Shown here piece after piece: positions 33,332 through 43,201 of a DNA stretch of 64,000 nt. Origin of the DNA: VAZQ01 sp963816745. Its GTDB lineage: Bacteria > Pseudomonadota > Alphaproteobacteria > Rhizobiales > Xanthobacteraceae. Numbering within the stretch: the first letter of the stretch is position 1; every line of letters starts with the position of its first letter. A program made the position numbers and the translations under genes. The notes beneath the pieces were generated by a model, which saw only the letters and a program-made list of their open reading frames with translations, was not told the DNA's origin and did no database searches. The stretch is from the NCBI GenBank assembly GCA_963816745.1, contig CAWFLQ010000013.1, positions 62,001 to 126,000 on the forward strand. Direction: 5' to 3'.

Positions 33332-34075
33332 TCAACGGGCGCGTTTGAGCAGGTCGCGCGCCCGCTCGAGATCCTCCGGCGTGTCGACGCCCAGCGGCAC
33401 GCTGTCGACGATGGTCACATCGATGCGCATGCCGGCTTCGAGCGCGCGCAACTGCTCGAGCTTCTCGCGCTGCTCGAGCGGCGAGGGCGGCAGGCCGACG
33501 AAGCGCGCGAGCGCCGCGCGGCGATAGGCGTAGAGGCCGATGTGGTGATAGAGCGGGCCGTCGCCCGCGCGGCGCGGTCGCGCGGGTGAAATAGAGCGCG
33601 CGCAGCCGTCGCGCCGCGACCGGCGTGCCGACGACCTTCACCACGTTCGGATTGTCGCGCTCCTCCGCGCCGCCTGATCTCGGCCGCGAGCGTGCCGATG
33701 TCGACCGCCGGATCGGCGAGCGGCTCGATCGCGGCGGCGATGTCGGCGGGCGCAAGCGTCGGCAGGTCGCCCTGGACATTGACGACGATGTCGGCGCGGC
33801 CGTCCGGGTCGGCCGTCTGCAGCGCCTCGAAGATGCGGTCGGAGCCCGAGGCATGATCGGCGCGCGTCATCACGGCGCGCCCGCCGGCCTTTTCCACGCA
33901 GGCCGCGATCGCCTCCGAATCGGTCGCAACCACGACCGGACCGACGTCCGGCGGCCTGCGCCCGCCGCATGACGTGCACGATCATCGGCTCGCCGGCGAT
34001 GTCGGCGAGCGGCTTGCCGGGAAGCCTGGTCGAGGCCATGCGGGCCGGGATGAGGATCGAGAAGTCGTCGGCCAT
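33332..34075 (-). CDS. kdsB: 3-deoxy-manno-octulosonate cytidylyltransferase, frameshifted
   Basis: Activates Kdo as CMP-Kdo for lipopolysaccharide. About 246 residues. The N-terminal nucleotide-binding motif is ILIPARMASTRLPGKPLADI. The core is VVVATDSEAIAACVEKAGG, then VMTRADHASGSDRIFEAL and NVQGDLPTLAPADI. The end reads, in another frame, HHIGLYAYRRAALARFVGL and LPPSPLEQREKLEQLRALEA. Shifts are near 33950, 33670 and 33570. It is divergent from cycM and followed by pheA, a neighbourhood I know from Bradyrhizobium and Rhodopseudomonas genomes. Confidence 0.9.
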
Positions 34076-34236
34076 CGGTGTGCCACGCGCCGGCTGCGAC
34101 GGCCGCTGCACAAATGTGTCGTGGGTCGGCCGGTTATACGGGTTGCCAGAGGCGAGGCAAACCGGCTATTTGTGCGCCGCCATAGTCTCGCTTTGGCTGT
34201 TGTCCAATCCGGTTCCTTCCGCGAGCCTCCAGGCGA

Positions 34237-34810
34237 TGAACTCCTTCGAGCTGAACAAGATCCTCGGCGCGATCCTGGGCACCTGCCTGGGCGTGCTCTC
34301 GATCAACATCGCCGCCGGGGCGATCTTCGCGCCCGTGCAAGCCGGCCAAGCCCGGCTACGACATCGCGGTTCCGGAGCGAAGCCGGCGCGGCGGCCGCAG
34401 CCGGCGCGGAGCCAGCAGGAACCGATCGAGCAGCTGCTCGCCAAGGCCGACGTCGGCCGCGGCGAGAATGCCGCCAAGAAATGCGCGGCCTGCCACACCT
34501 TCAACAAGGGCGGCACGAACCTCGTCGGCCCCAATCTGTGGGGCATCGTCGGCCGTCCGAAGGCGTCGGAGGCGGGCTTCAACTATTCGGCGGCGATGAA
34601 GGCGAAGGGCGGCAACTGGACGATCGACGACCTCAACCAGTTCATCACCAATCCGAAGGGCATGGTCCCCGGCACCAACATGACCTTCGCCGGCATCAAC
34701 GCGCGGCGAGCGAGCGGGCCGATCTCCTCGCCTATCTCAACACCCTCTCCGACAATCCGGCGCCGCTGCCGAAGGCGGCCGAGGCACCGGGCGCCCCGAA
34801 GGCGCAGTAA
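34237..34810 (+). CDS. cycM: Membrane-anchored cytochrome c (CycM type), frameshifted
   Basis: About 190 residues. An uncleaved N-terminal anchor (KILGAILGTCLGVLSINIAA) is followed by a Pro/Ala/Glu linker and one class I cytochrome c domain. The heme motif CAACH is encoded at 34482-34496, with GPNLWGIVGRPKASEAGFNY downstream and the Met ligand in MVPGTNMTFAGI. In Bradyrhizobium CycM passes electrons from the bc1 complex to the aa3 oxidase on the periplasmic side of the inner membrane. Frame shifts are near 34340, 34385 and 34703. The 161-base gap to the divergent kdsB carries both promoters. Confidence 0.88.
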
Positions 34811-35060
34811 TCGGCGCGACTTGCCGACGTTGCCGCGGCCGGGCCTCGTGCGCCGGCGCGTTTTGCAGTCCGTGCCGGCGCCGATCGCGCACGCATTGGC
34901 ATCAATGCGCACAGCGAACTGCTGCGTGGCGACCGTCGATGCTGCCTACTGAAAGTGATGGCCGATCGCGACATGCAGCGCCAGGTGTGCGCGCCATCCA
35001 AAATCGGACATAATCCCCGAAATACGTGCGTTGATCTGGCCTTGAGCCCCGGAGGTTTCC

Positions 35061-36970
35061 TTGCACCTGACCCGTCGATCCATCGTTCGCACCGGCGCCG
35101 TTGCCGCCTTGTCTCCGGTCCTCGACCGGTTCGGCATGCCGGTGGCGGGCACATTCCTGCGGTACGCCAGGCGCGCGCGCAGGAGCGCCAGTGGCAGCAC
35201 GGCCTGTCGCTGTTCGGCGAGCTCAAGTATCCGGCAAGGCTTCAAGCATTTCGACTACGTCAATCCGAAGGCGCCGAAGGGCGGCACCGTGCGCATGATC
35301 GCGTTCGGGACCTTCGACAATTTCAACGAGGTCATTGCCGGGCTGAAGGGCTCGATCGCCGCGGGCGTCGGGATGATCTCCGACACGCTGCTGGTATCGG
35401 CGCTCGACGAGGTGTCGACCGAGTACGGGCTCATCGCCGAAGCCGTGAGCCATCCGCCCGACTTCTGCGTCGGCCACGTTCCGCTTGCGCGCCGAGGCGC
35501 GCTACCACGACGGCAAGCCGGTCACCGTCGAGGACGTGATCTTCTCCATGGAGGCCTTCAAGAAGCACAGTCCGATGATGGCGGCCTATTATCGCCACGT
35601 GGTGAAGGTGGAGAAGACCGGCGAGCGCGAGGTCACCTTCACCTTCGACGCGCCCGGCAACCGCGAGATGCCGCGTGATCCTCGGCCAGCTCAACGTGCT
35701 GCCCAAGCATTGGTGGGAGGGAACCGACGCCGCCGGCAAGAAGCGCGACATCGGCGCCACCACGCTCGAGCCGCCGCTCGGCAACGGCGCCTACCGCATC
35801 AAGGAATTCGTGGCCGGCCGCACCATCGTCTACGAGCGGGTGAAGGACTATTGGGGCAAGGATCTTCAACGTCAATATCGGGCGCGACAATTTCGACGAG
35901 ATGCGCTTCGAGTATTTCCGCGACGCGACCGTCGCGATCGAGGCCTTCAAGGCCGACCATGTCGACTGGCGCACCGAGAACAGCGCCAAGAACTGGGCGA
36001 CGGCCTACGATTTCCCCGCGGTCAAGGAGAAGCGCGTCCTGCTCGAGGAATTCCCCATCCGCAGTCGGGGGATCATGCAGGCCTTCGCCTTCAACACGCG
36101 GCGCGACAAGTTCAAGGATCCGCGGCTGCGGCGCGCGTTCAATTTCGCCTACGACTTCGAGGAGATGAACAAGCAGATCTTCTTCGGCCAGTACAAGCGC
36201 ATCACCAGCTATTTCGACGGCACCGAGCTCGCGTCCTCCGGCCTGCCGCAAGGCCAGGAGCTCGAAATCCTGGAAACGGTGCGCGACAAGGTGCCGCCGG
36301 AGGTCTTCACCACGCCCTACACCAATCCGGTCGGCGGCAGCCCGGAGAATGTGCGCGCCAATCTGCGCGAGGCGACGCGGCTGCTGCGCGAGGCGGGCTA
36401 CGAGGTCCGCAATCAGAAGCTGGTCAATGCCAAGACCGGCGAAGCGCTTGAGCGTCGAGATCCTGACCGAGGATCCGAATGCCGAGCGCTTCATCCTGTT
36501 CTACAAGCCCTCGCTCGAGCGCCTCGGCATCACCGTCACCGTCCGCACCGTCGATGATCCGCAATACGAGAACCGGCTGCGCAGCTGGGATTTCGACATG
36601 ATCGTCGCGTCCTGGCCGCAATCGTTGTCGCCCGGCAACGAGCAGCGCGACTTCTGGGGTTCGCCGGCCGCCGACACGCCGGGCTCGCGCAACTACGTCG
36701 GCATCAAGAATCCGGCGGTCGATGCGCTGATCGAGCGGGTCATCTTCGCCAAGGATCGCGCCGAGCTCGTCGCCGCCACCAGGGCGCTCGACCGCGTGCT
36801 GCTGTGGAACCACTACGTCGTGCCGCAATTCACCTACGACAAGCAGCGCACCGCGCGCTGGGACCGTTTCGGCCGGCCCGATCCGCTGCCGAAATACGGC
36901 GCGGCGGCATTCCCGACGATCTGGTGGTGGGACGCGCGAGAAGGCCGCCAAGACCGGGACGCGCCAGTGA
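35061..36970 (+). CDS. yejA: ABC transporter solute-binding protein, YejA type, copy 1, frameshifted
   Basis: Family 5 extracellular solute-binding protein of about 635 residues. A TTG start with GGAGG 5 bases upstream opens a twin-arginine-like leader (HLTRRSIVRTGAVAAL). The YejA-type entry motif GFKHFDYVNPKAPKGGTVRM follows, then YHDGKPVTVEDVIFSMEAFK, PPLGNGAYRIKEFVAGRTIV and AFAFNTRRDKFKDPRLRRAF, ending IWWWDA. Shifts lie near 35193, 35238, 35480, 35675, 35868 and 36452. It would deliver oligopeptides, possibly microcin C-like compounds, to YejBEF encoded downstream. Confidence 0.88.
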
Positions 36971-36988
36971 CGCGTATCGGTCCGCGAT

Positions 36989-38860
36989 GTGACGCGCCGC
37001 GACACGCTTGCTGCTCGGCGCCGGCGCGCTCGCATCGGTCGTCGTGCGCTGCGGCCGGCGCACGGCCGCAGGCGGAGCGCCGAGCGCCACGGCATGTCGG
37101 CCTTCGGCGATCTCAAATATCCCGCCGACTTCAAGCATTTCGACTACGTCAATCCGAATGCGCCGAAGGGCGGCATGTTCTCCCACATCGGCTCGACGCG
37201 CGCCTTCAACCAGAATTTTCTCACCTTCAACTCGCTCAACAGCTTCATCCTCAAGGGCGATGGCGCGCAGGGCATGGAGCTCACCTTCGCGAGCCTGATG
37301 GCATCGCGCACCAGACGAGCCGGACTGCCATGTACGGGCTCGCCGCGCGCGCCGTGCAGATATCCGCCGGACGGGCTCACCTACCGCTTCCTGATGCGGC
37401 CCGGCGTCAAGTTCCACGACGGCAGCCCGCTCACCGCGCACGATGTCGCATTCTCGCTGAAGATCCTCAAGGAGAAGGGCCATCCGATCGCCCAGCAACT
37501 GCTGCGCGACTTCGCCGGCGCCGAGGCGACCGACGACGCGACCGTGGTCGTGCGCTTCGCGCCGCAAGCGCGGCGCGCGACGTGCCGCTGTTCGTGGCGT
37601 CGCTGCCGATCTTCTCGCGCGCCTATTATTCGAGCCGCGCCGTTCGACGAGACGACGCTCGACGTGCCGCTCGGCTGCGGCCCCTACAAGGTCGGGCGTT
37701 TCGAGGCCGGCCGCTACATCGAATACGAGCGGGTCAAGGATTGGTGGGGCGCCGATCTGCCGGTCTCGCGCGGACAGAACAATTTCGATATCGTGCGCTA
37801 CGAGTATCTATCGCGACCGCGACGTCGCCTTCGAAGGCTTCACCGGCAAGAGCTATCTGTTCCGCGAGGAATTCACCTCGCGCATCTGGGCGACGCGCTA
37901 CGACTTTCCGGCGATCCGCGACGGCCGCGTCAAGCGCGACATCATCCCCGACGAAACGCCGTCGGGCGCGCAAGGCTGGTTCTTCAACACCCGTCGCGAC
38001 AAGTTCAAGGACAAGCGCCTGCGCGAGGCGCTGATCTACGCCTTCGATTTCGAATGGACCAACAAGACCATCATGTACGGGTCCTATCAGCGGACCCATT
38101 CGGTGTTCCAGAATTCCGACATGATGGCGACCGGCAAGCCCGCGGCCGGACGAGCTCGCGCTGCTCGAGCCGTTCCGCGGCAAGGTTCGCCGACGAGGTG
38201 TTCGGCGAGCCGTTCGTGCCGCCGGTCTCCGACGGATCGGGCCAGGACCGCGCGCTGCTGCGCAAGGCGAGCGCGCTGCTGCAGGAGGCCGGCTTCGTCG
38301 TCAAGGACGGCAAGCGCGTGACGCCGCAGGGCGAGCGCGATCAGCGTCGAGTTCCTGCTCGACGAGCCGTCGTTCCAGCCGCATCACATGCCGTTCATCA
38401 AGAATCTCGGCGATGCTCGGCATCGAGGCCAATCTGCGCATGGTCGATCCGGTGCAGTTTCGCAAGCGCGTCGACGATTTCGATTTCGATCTCGCGGTGC
38501 AGCGGTTCGGCTTTTCGAGCACGCCCGGGCGATTCGCTGCGCAGCTATTTTTCCTCGCAGGCCGCCGCCATGAAAGGCTCGCAGAATCTCGCCGGCATCG
38601 CCGATCCGGTCGATCGATGCGCTGATCGACAAGATCATCGCGGCCGACAACCGGCCGAGCCTGGTGACCGCCTGCAAGGTGCTCGACCGGGTGATCCGCA
38701 CCGGCCGCTACTGGATTCCGCACTGGTACAAGGCGCTCGCACTGGCTCGCCTATTGGGACGTGTTCGGCCGGCCCGCGACAAAACCGCGCTATGCGCGCG
38801 GCATCCCGGAGACCTGGTGGTACGATCGCGAGAAGGCCGCCAAGCTCGAGCAGCGGGTAG
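36989..38860 (+). CDS. yejA: ABC transporter solute-binding protein, YejA type, copy 2, frameshifted
   Basis: A second solute-binding protein of about 620 residues starting 19 bases after the first. It has the same architecture and a Tat-like start (GTG, TRRDTLLLGAGALAS after joining). Then come FKHFDYVNPNAPKGGMFSHI, RPGVKFHDGSPLTAHDVAFS, NTRRDKFKDKRLREALIYAF and IPETWWYDREKAAKLEQ. It is clearly paralogous to copy 1 but diverged, so the two may differ in ligands. At least nine shifts are scattered across it (for example 37006, 37311, 37570, 37640, 37812, 38150, 38343, 38415, 38620). The stop at 38858 lies in a shifted frame and is approximate. Confidence 0.84.
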   Translation: MTRRDTLAARRRRARIGRRALRPAHGRRRSAERHGMSAFGDLKYPADFKHFDYVNPNAPKGGMFSHIGSTRAFNQNFLTFNSLNSFILKGDGAQGMELTFASLMASRTRRAGLPCTGSPRAPCRYPPDGLTYRFLMRPGVKFHDGSPLTAHDVAFSLKILKEKGHPIAQQLLRDFAGAEATDDATVVVRFAPQARRATCRCSWRRCRSSRAPIIRAAPFDETTLDVPLGCGPYKVGRFEAGRYIEYERVKDWWGADLPVSRGQNNFDIVRYEYLSRPRRRLRRLHRQELSVPRGIHLAHLGDALRLSGDPRRPRQARHHPRRNAVGRARLVLQHPSRQVQGQAPARGADLRLRFRMDQQDHHVRVLSADPFGVPEFRHDGDRQARGRTSSRCSSRSAARFADEVFGEPFVPPVSDGSGQDRALLRKASALLQEAGFVVKDGKRVTPQGERDQRRVPARRAVVPAASHAVHQESRRCSASRPICAWSIRCSFASASTISISISRCSGSAFRARPGDSLRSYFSSQAAAMKGSQNLAGIADPVDRCADRQDHRGRQPAEPGDRLQGARPGDPHRPLLDSALVQGARTGSPIGTCSAGPRQNRAMRAASRRPGGTIARRPPSSSSG

Positions 38861-38886
38861 CGTGCGAGCATAAGCGTGGCGAACAC

Positions 38887-40005
38887 ATGACCGCCTACAT
38901 CATCCGGCGCGTGCTGCTCATGATCCCGACGCTGTTCGGCATCATGCTGGTCTCGTTCGTCGTGGTGCAGTTCGCGCCCGGCGGGCCGGTCGAGCGCGTG
39001 ATCGCCCAGCTCTCCGGCTCCGATACCGGCGCCACCTCGCGCATCTCCGGCTCGCCCGGCGGCGACTTCGGCAATCGCGGCGCAGCGCAGGGCGCCGTCC
39101 GGCGTCGACGCGATGAACTCCAAGTATCGCGGCGCCCAGGGCCTCGATCCGGAGTTCATCAAGAGCCTGGAGAAGCAGTTCGGCTTCGACAAGCCGGCCT
39201 ACGAGCGCTTCTTCCTGATGCTGTGGAACTACGCGCGGTTCGATTTCGGCAAGAGCTATTTCCGCGACACCACCGTCCTGCAGCTCATCAAGGAGAAGCT
39301 GCCGGTCTCGATCTCGCTCGGCATCTGGCTGACGCTGCTGACCTACCTGATCTCGATCCCGCTCGGCATCCGCAAGGCGGTCAAGGACGGCTCGCAGTTC
39401 GACGTCTGGACGTCGGGCGCCATCATCATCGGCTATGCGATCCCGGGGTTCCTGTTCGCGATCCTGCTCATCATCCTGTTCGCCGGCGGCTCGTTCTTCA
39501 ATATTTTCCCGCTGCGCGGGCTGACCTCCGACAATTGGGCGCAATTGTCGGTGGCGCGGAAAGATCCTCGACTATTTCTGGCACCTGGTGCTGCCGATCA
39601 TCTCGATGGGGCTCGCCGCGTTCGCCACCATGACGCTGCTCACCAAGAATTCGTTCCTCGACGAAATCCGCAAGCAATACGTGCTCACCGCCCGCGCCAA
39701 GGGCTGCGCCGAGCGCCAGGTGCTCTACGGCCACGTCTTCCGCAACGCCATGCTGATCGTGATCGCCGGCTTTCCCGGCGCGTTCGTGCACGCCTTCTTT
39801 TCCGGCTCGCTGCTGATCGAGACCATCTTCTCGCTCGACGGCATCGGCCTGCTCGGCTTCGAGAGCGTGCTCAATCGCGACTACGCCGGTGGTGTTCGCC
39901 ACGCTCTACATCTTTGCGCTGGTCGGACTGTTGGTGAACCTGATCTCCGACCTCACCTATACCTGGGTCGATCCGCGCATCGACTTCGAGACGCGGGAGG
40001 TCTGA
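38887..40005 (+). CDS. yejB: ABC transporter permease YejB, frameshifted
   Basis: Inner-membrane permease of about 372 residues. It begins TAYIIRRVLLMIPTLFGIML and SFVVVQFAPGGPVERVIAQL. A long periplasmic loop (DPEFIKSLEKQFGFDKPAYE) is typical of YejB, and five further helices follow. The EAA loop reads RKQYVLTARAKGCAERQVLY, and the end is the family's TYTWVDPRIDFE. Shifts lie near 39095, 39563 and 39889. It pairs with YejE and the ATPase YejF. Confidence 0.9.
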
Positions 40006-40006
40006 G

Positions 40007-41193
40007 GTGGACGACCGCACCGCCATCGAGGTCCCCGAGACGACGGCGCAGACGCCGATGGGGCTCGGCGTCCTGCCGGAGCGGCATCGCTTCGCGGTCT
40101 CGCCGCTCAATCGCCGGCGCTGGCAGAACTTCAAGGCCAACCGGCGCGGCTACTGGTCGCGTTCTGGATCTTCCTCGTGTTGTTCGTGCGTGTCGCTGTT
40201 CGCCGAGTTCATCGCCAACGACAAGCCGTTCTACGTGCGCTACGACGGCAAGTCCTATTTTCCCGGTCTTCGTCACCTATCCGGAGACGACGTTCGGCGG
40301 CGACTTCGAGACCGCGGCCGACTACCGCGACCCGTTCCTGCAGAAGCTGATCGCCGAGAAGGGCGGCTTCATGCTCTGGCCGCCGATCCGCTATTCCTAC
40401 AACACCCACAATCTCGATCTGCCGACGCCGGCGCCTTCGAAGCCGACCTGGATGCTGACCGAGGAGCAGTGCAAGGCGGTGGTCGAGCGCAAGGGGCTCT
40501 CCGGCTGCCGCGACCTCGAATACAACTGGCTCGGCACCGACGACCAGGGCCGCGACGTGGTGGCGCGGCTGATCTACGGCTTCCGCCTCTCGGTGCTGTT
40601 CGGACTGACGCTGACGATCATCTCCTCGGTCATCGGCGTCGCGGCCGGCGCGGTGCAGGGCTATTTCGGCGGCTGGACCGATCTCCTGTTCCAGCGCTTC
40701 ATCGAGATCTGGACTTCGATCCCGTCGCTCTATCTGCTGCTTGATCATCTCGTCGGTGCTGGTGCCCGGCTTCTTCGTGCTGCTCGGGATACTGCTGCTG
40801 TTCTCCTGGGTGTCGCTGGTCGGTCTGGTGCGCGCGGAATTCCTGCGCGGGCGCAATTTCGAATATATCCAGGCCGCGCGCGCGCTCGGCGTGTCGAACC
40901 GCACCATCATGTTCCGGCACCTCCTGCCCAACGCCATGGTCGCGACCATGACGTTCCTGCCGTTCATCCTGTCGTCGTCGGTGATGACGCTGACCGCGCT
41001 CGACTTCCTCGGCTTCGGCCTGCCGCCGGGCTCGCCCTCGCTCGGCGAGATGCTGTCGCAGGGCAAGGCCAACGTCCAGGCGCCGTGGCTCGGCATCTCC
41101 GGCTTCTTGACGGTCGCGATCATGCTCTCGCTCCTGATCTTCATCGGCGAGGCCGTGCGCGACGCCTTCGATCCGCGCAAGACCTTCGGGTGA
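40007..41193 (+). CDS. yejE: ABC transporter permease YejE, frameshifted
   Basis: Second permease of about 394 residues, GTG start directly after the yejB stop. It shows the YejE-specific start NFKANRRGYWS, a long periplasmic insert with YFPVFVTYPETTFGG after joining, then DLEYNWLGTDDQGRDVVARL and IYGFRLSVLFGLTLT. The EAA loop is RNFEYIQAARALGVSNRTIM, and the end is FIGEAVRDAFDPRKTFG. Frame shifts are near 40160, 40189, 40265 and 40742. Length comparison with the E. coli protein supports extra bases rather than missing codons. Confidence 0.9.
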
Positions 41194-41195
41194 GC

Positions 41196-42838
41196 ATGAT
41201 GGACGCAGGCTACGAGAAGCTGCTCGAGGTCAAGGATCTCTCCGTCGCGTTCCGCCAGGGTCAGCGCGAGACGCTGGCGGTCGACCGCGTCTCGTTCGAG
41301 ATCAAGAAGGGCGAGACCGTCGCGCTGGTCGGCGAGTCCGGCTCGGGCAAGTCGGTCACCGCGCTGTCGGTGTTGAAGCTGTTGCCTTATCCCGTCCGCG
41401 CGCCATCCGTCCGGCGCGATCCGCTTCAAGGGCCGCGAGCTCCTCGGCCTGCCGGAAGACGAGATCCGGCACGTGCGCGGCAACGACATCACCATCATCT
41501 TCCAGGAGCCGATGACCTCGCTCAATCCGCTCCACACCATCGAGAAGCAGATCGGCGAGATCCTGCTGCTGCATCAGGGCCTCGACGGGCGAGGCGGCGC
41601 GCACGCGCACGGTCGAGCTGCTGACCCAGGTCGGCATCCCCGACCCGGAGACGCGGCTCGCCAGCTATCCGCACCAGCTGTCCGGCGGCCAGCGCCAGCG
41701 CGTGATGATCGCCATGGCGCTCGCCAACGAGCCCGACCTGCTCATCGCCGACGAGCCGACCACCGCGCTCGACGTCACCGTGCAGGCGCAGATTCTCAGC
41801 CTGCTGAAGGAGCTGCAGACGCGGCTCGGCATGGCCATGCTGTTCATCACCCATGACCTCGGCATCGTGCGCAAGCTCGCCGACACGGTCTGCGTGATGA
41901 AGGAGGGCAAGATCGTCGAGACCGGGCCGGTCGAGCGCGTCTTCACAGCGCCGGAGCATCCCTACACCCGCGCGCTGCTCGCCGCCGAGCCGAAGCCCGA
42001 TCCGGCGCCGATCAACGCCGATGCGCCGGTCGTGGTCGAGACCAAGGACCTCAAGGTCTGGTTCCCGATCAAGCGCGGCGTGTTGCGCCGGGTCGTCGGC
42101 CACATCAAGGCGGTCGACGGCGTGAGCATCGCGGTGCGCCAGGGCGAGACGCTCGGCATCGTGGGCGAGTCCGGCTCCGGCAAGACGACGCTGGGCCTCG
42201 CCATTCTGCGGCTGGTCTCCTCGGAGGGACCGATCGTCTTTCTCGGCGACACCATCGCCGGGCTGAAGTTCCGGCAGATGCGGCCGTTCCGCCTCCACAT
42301 GCAGATCGTGTTCCAGGACCCGTACGGCTCGCTCTCGCCGCGCATGTCGGTCTCCGACATCATCGAGGAAGGACTGTGGGTGCACCACCCCAAGCTGACC
42401 GCAGGTCAGCGCGAGGAGCGCGTGATCCGGGCGCTGCGCGACGTCGGCCTCGATCCCGAGACGCGCTTTCGCTATCCGCACGAGTTCTCCGGCGGCCAGC
42501 GTCAGCGCATCGCGGTCGCCCGCGCCATCGTGCTGGAGCCGACCTTCGTGGTGCTCGACGAGCCGACCAGCGCGCTCGACATGCTGATCCAGGCGCAGAT
42601 CGTCGATCTTTTGCGCACGCTGCAGAAGCGGCGCAACCTCACCTATATGTTCATCTCTCACGATTTGCGGGTGGTCGCGGCGCTGGCGAGCAACCTCATG
42701 GTGATGCGCCACGGCAAGGTGGTGGAGGAGGGGCCCGCCGCCGAGCTGTTTGCGCGCCCGAAGAACGACTACACCCGCGCGTTGCTCGCCGCCGCTTTCA
42801 ATCTGGAAACGGCGCCCACGGATGTCGTCGCGCAGTAA
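41196..42838 (+). CDS. yejF: ABC transporter ATPase YejF (duplicated nucleotide-binding domains)
   Basis: About 546 residues with two complete ATPase halves. Half one has Walker A GESGSGKSVTAL, signature LSGGQRQRVMIAMALANEP and Walker B LLIADEPTTALDVTVQAQIL. Half two has GESGSGKTTLGL, FSGGQRQRIAVARAIVLEP and FVVLDEPTSALDMLIQAQIV. Frame shifts near 41409 and 41590 affect only the first half. Two adjacent ATG codons (41196, 41199) can start it. It energises the YejB/YejE channel and closes the operon. Confidence 0.92.
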
Positions 42839-43201
42839 GGCCACGCATCGGTCGGCGGAGTCGGTGGACTCGCTTTCATTCTGATGGGCGCGGCGCGCTC
42901 CAGGTCGATGCCGACATTCTCGCCGCCTTGAACAAGGTTTGCTCGCGGCTACGACGCTCGATGTCCGCTTCGAATGCGAATGCCGCAATCTTTCCGAATA
43001 TCAGATTTCCCGAGCAGCGGTTTGATCAGAATCAACGAGCCAAATTGAAGAATGGGTTTGCGGCGCTGCAGGCGACAGCGGTCCCGCTCGATGGCCATTT
43101 GCGGGGCCTCTCCGCAACGGTTTTGATTTACGTCAACGCCGCACGCCGCAACGCCGATAAGGTCGAGCTCGTTGCCATTCCGCAGGAGGGGCGAGGAGAT
43201 C
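42839..43201. other. 363-base leader region of the nitrate reductase operon
   Basis: Separates yejF from narK. No convincing gene is present; the open frames here lack family features. It carries the FNR/FixK-type box at 43022-43035. A purine-rich GAGGAG lies immediately before the narK ATG at 43202. I could not identify a NarL/NarP heptamer pair or an IHF site with confidence, nor a terminator for the yej operon. Confidence 0.6.
43022..43035. promoter_or_regulatory. FNR/FixK-type anaerobic activator box
   Basis: TTGATCAGAATCAA is a perfect match to the TTGAT-N4-ATCAA consensus bound by FNR, FixK and Anr. It lies 167 bases upstream of the narK start, so transcription would begin roughly 40 bases downstream of the box and give a leader of about 120 bases. 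It explains induction of the nitrate respiration operon at low oxygen. The exact regulator (FixK2, FnrN or a Nnr relative) cannot be told from the site. Confidence 0.8.

Noticed and set aside
34237..34810. The cytochrome considered as part of a nitrate or nitrite pathway.
   Set aside because: The membrane anchor and the kdsB/pheA neighbourhood match CycM of aerobic respiration, and the nar genes are 9 kb away.
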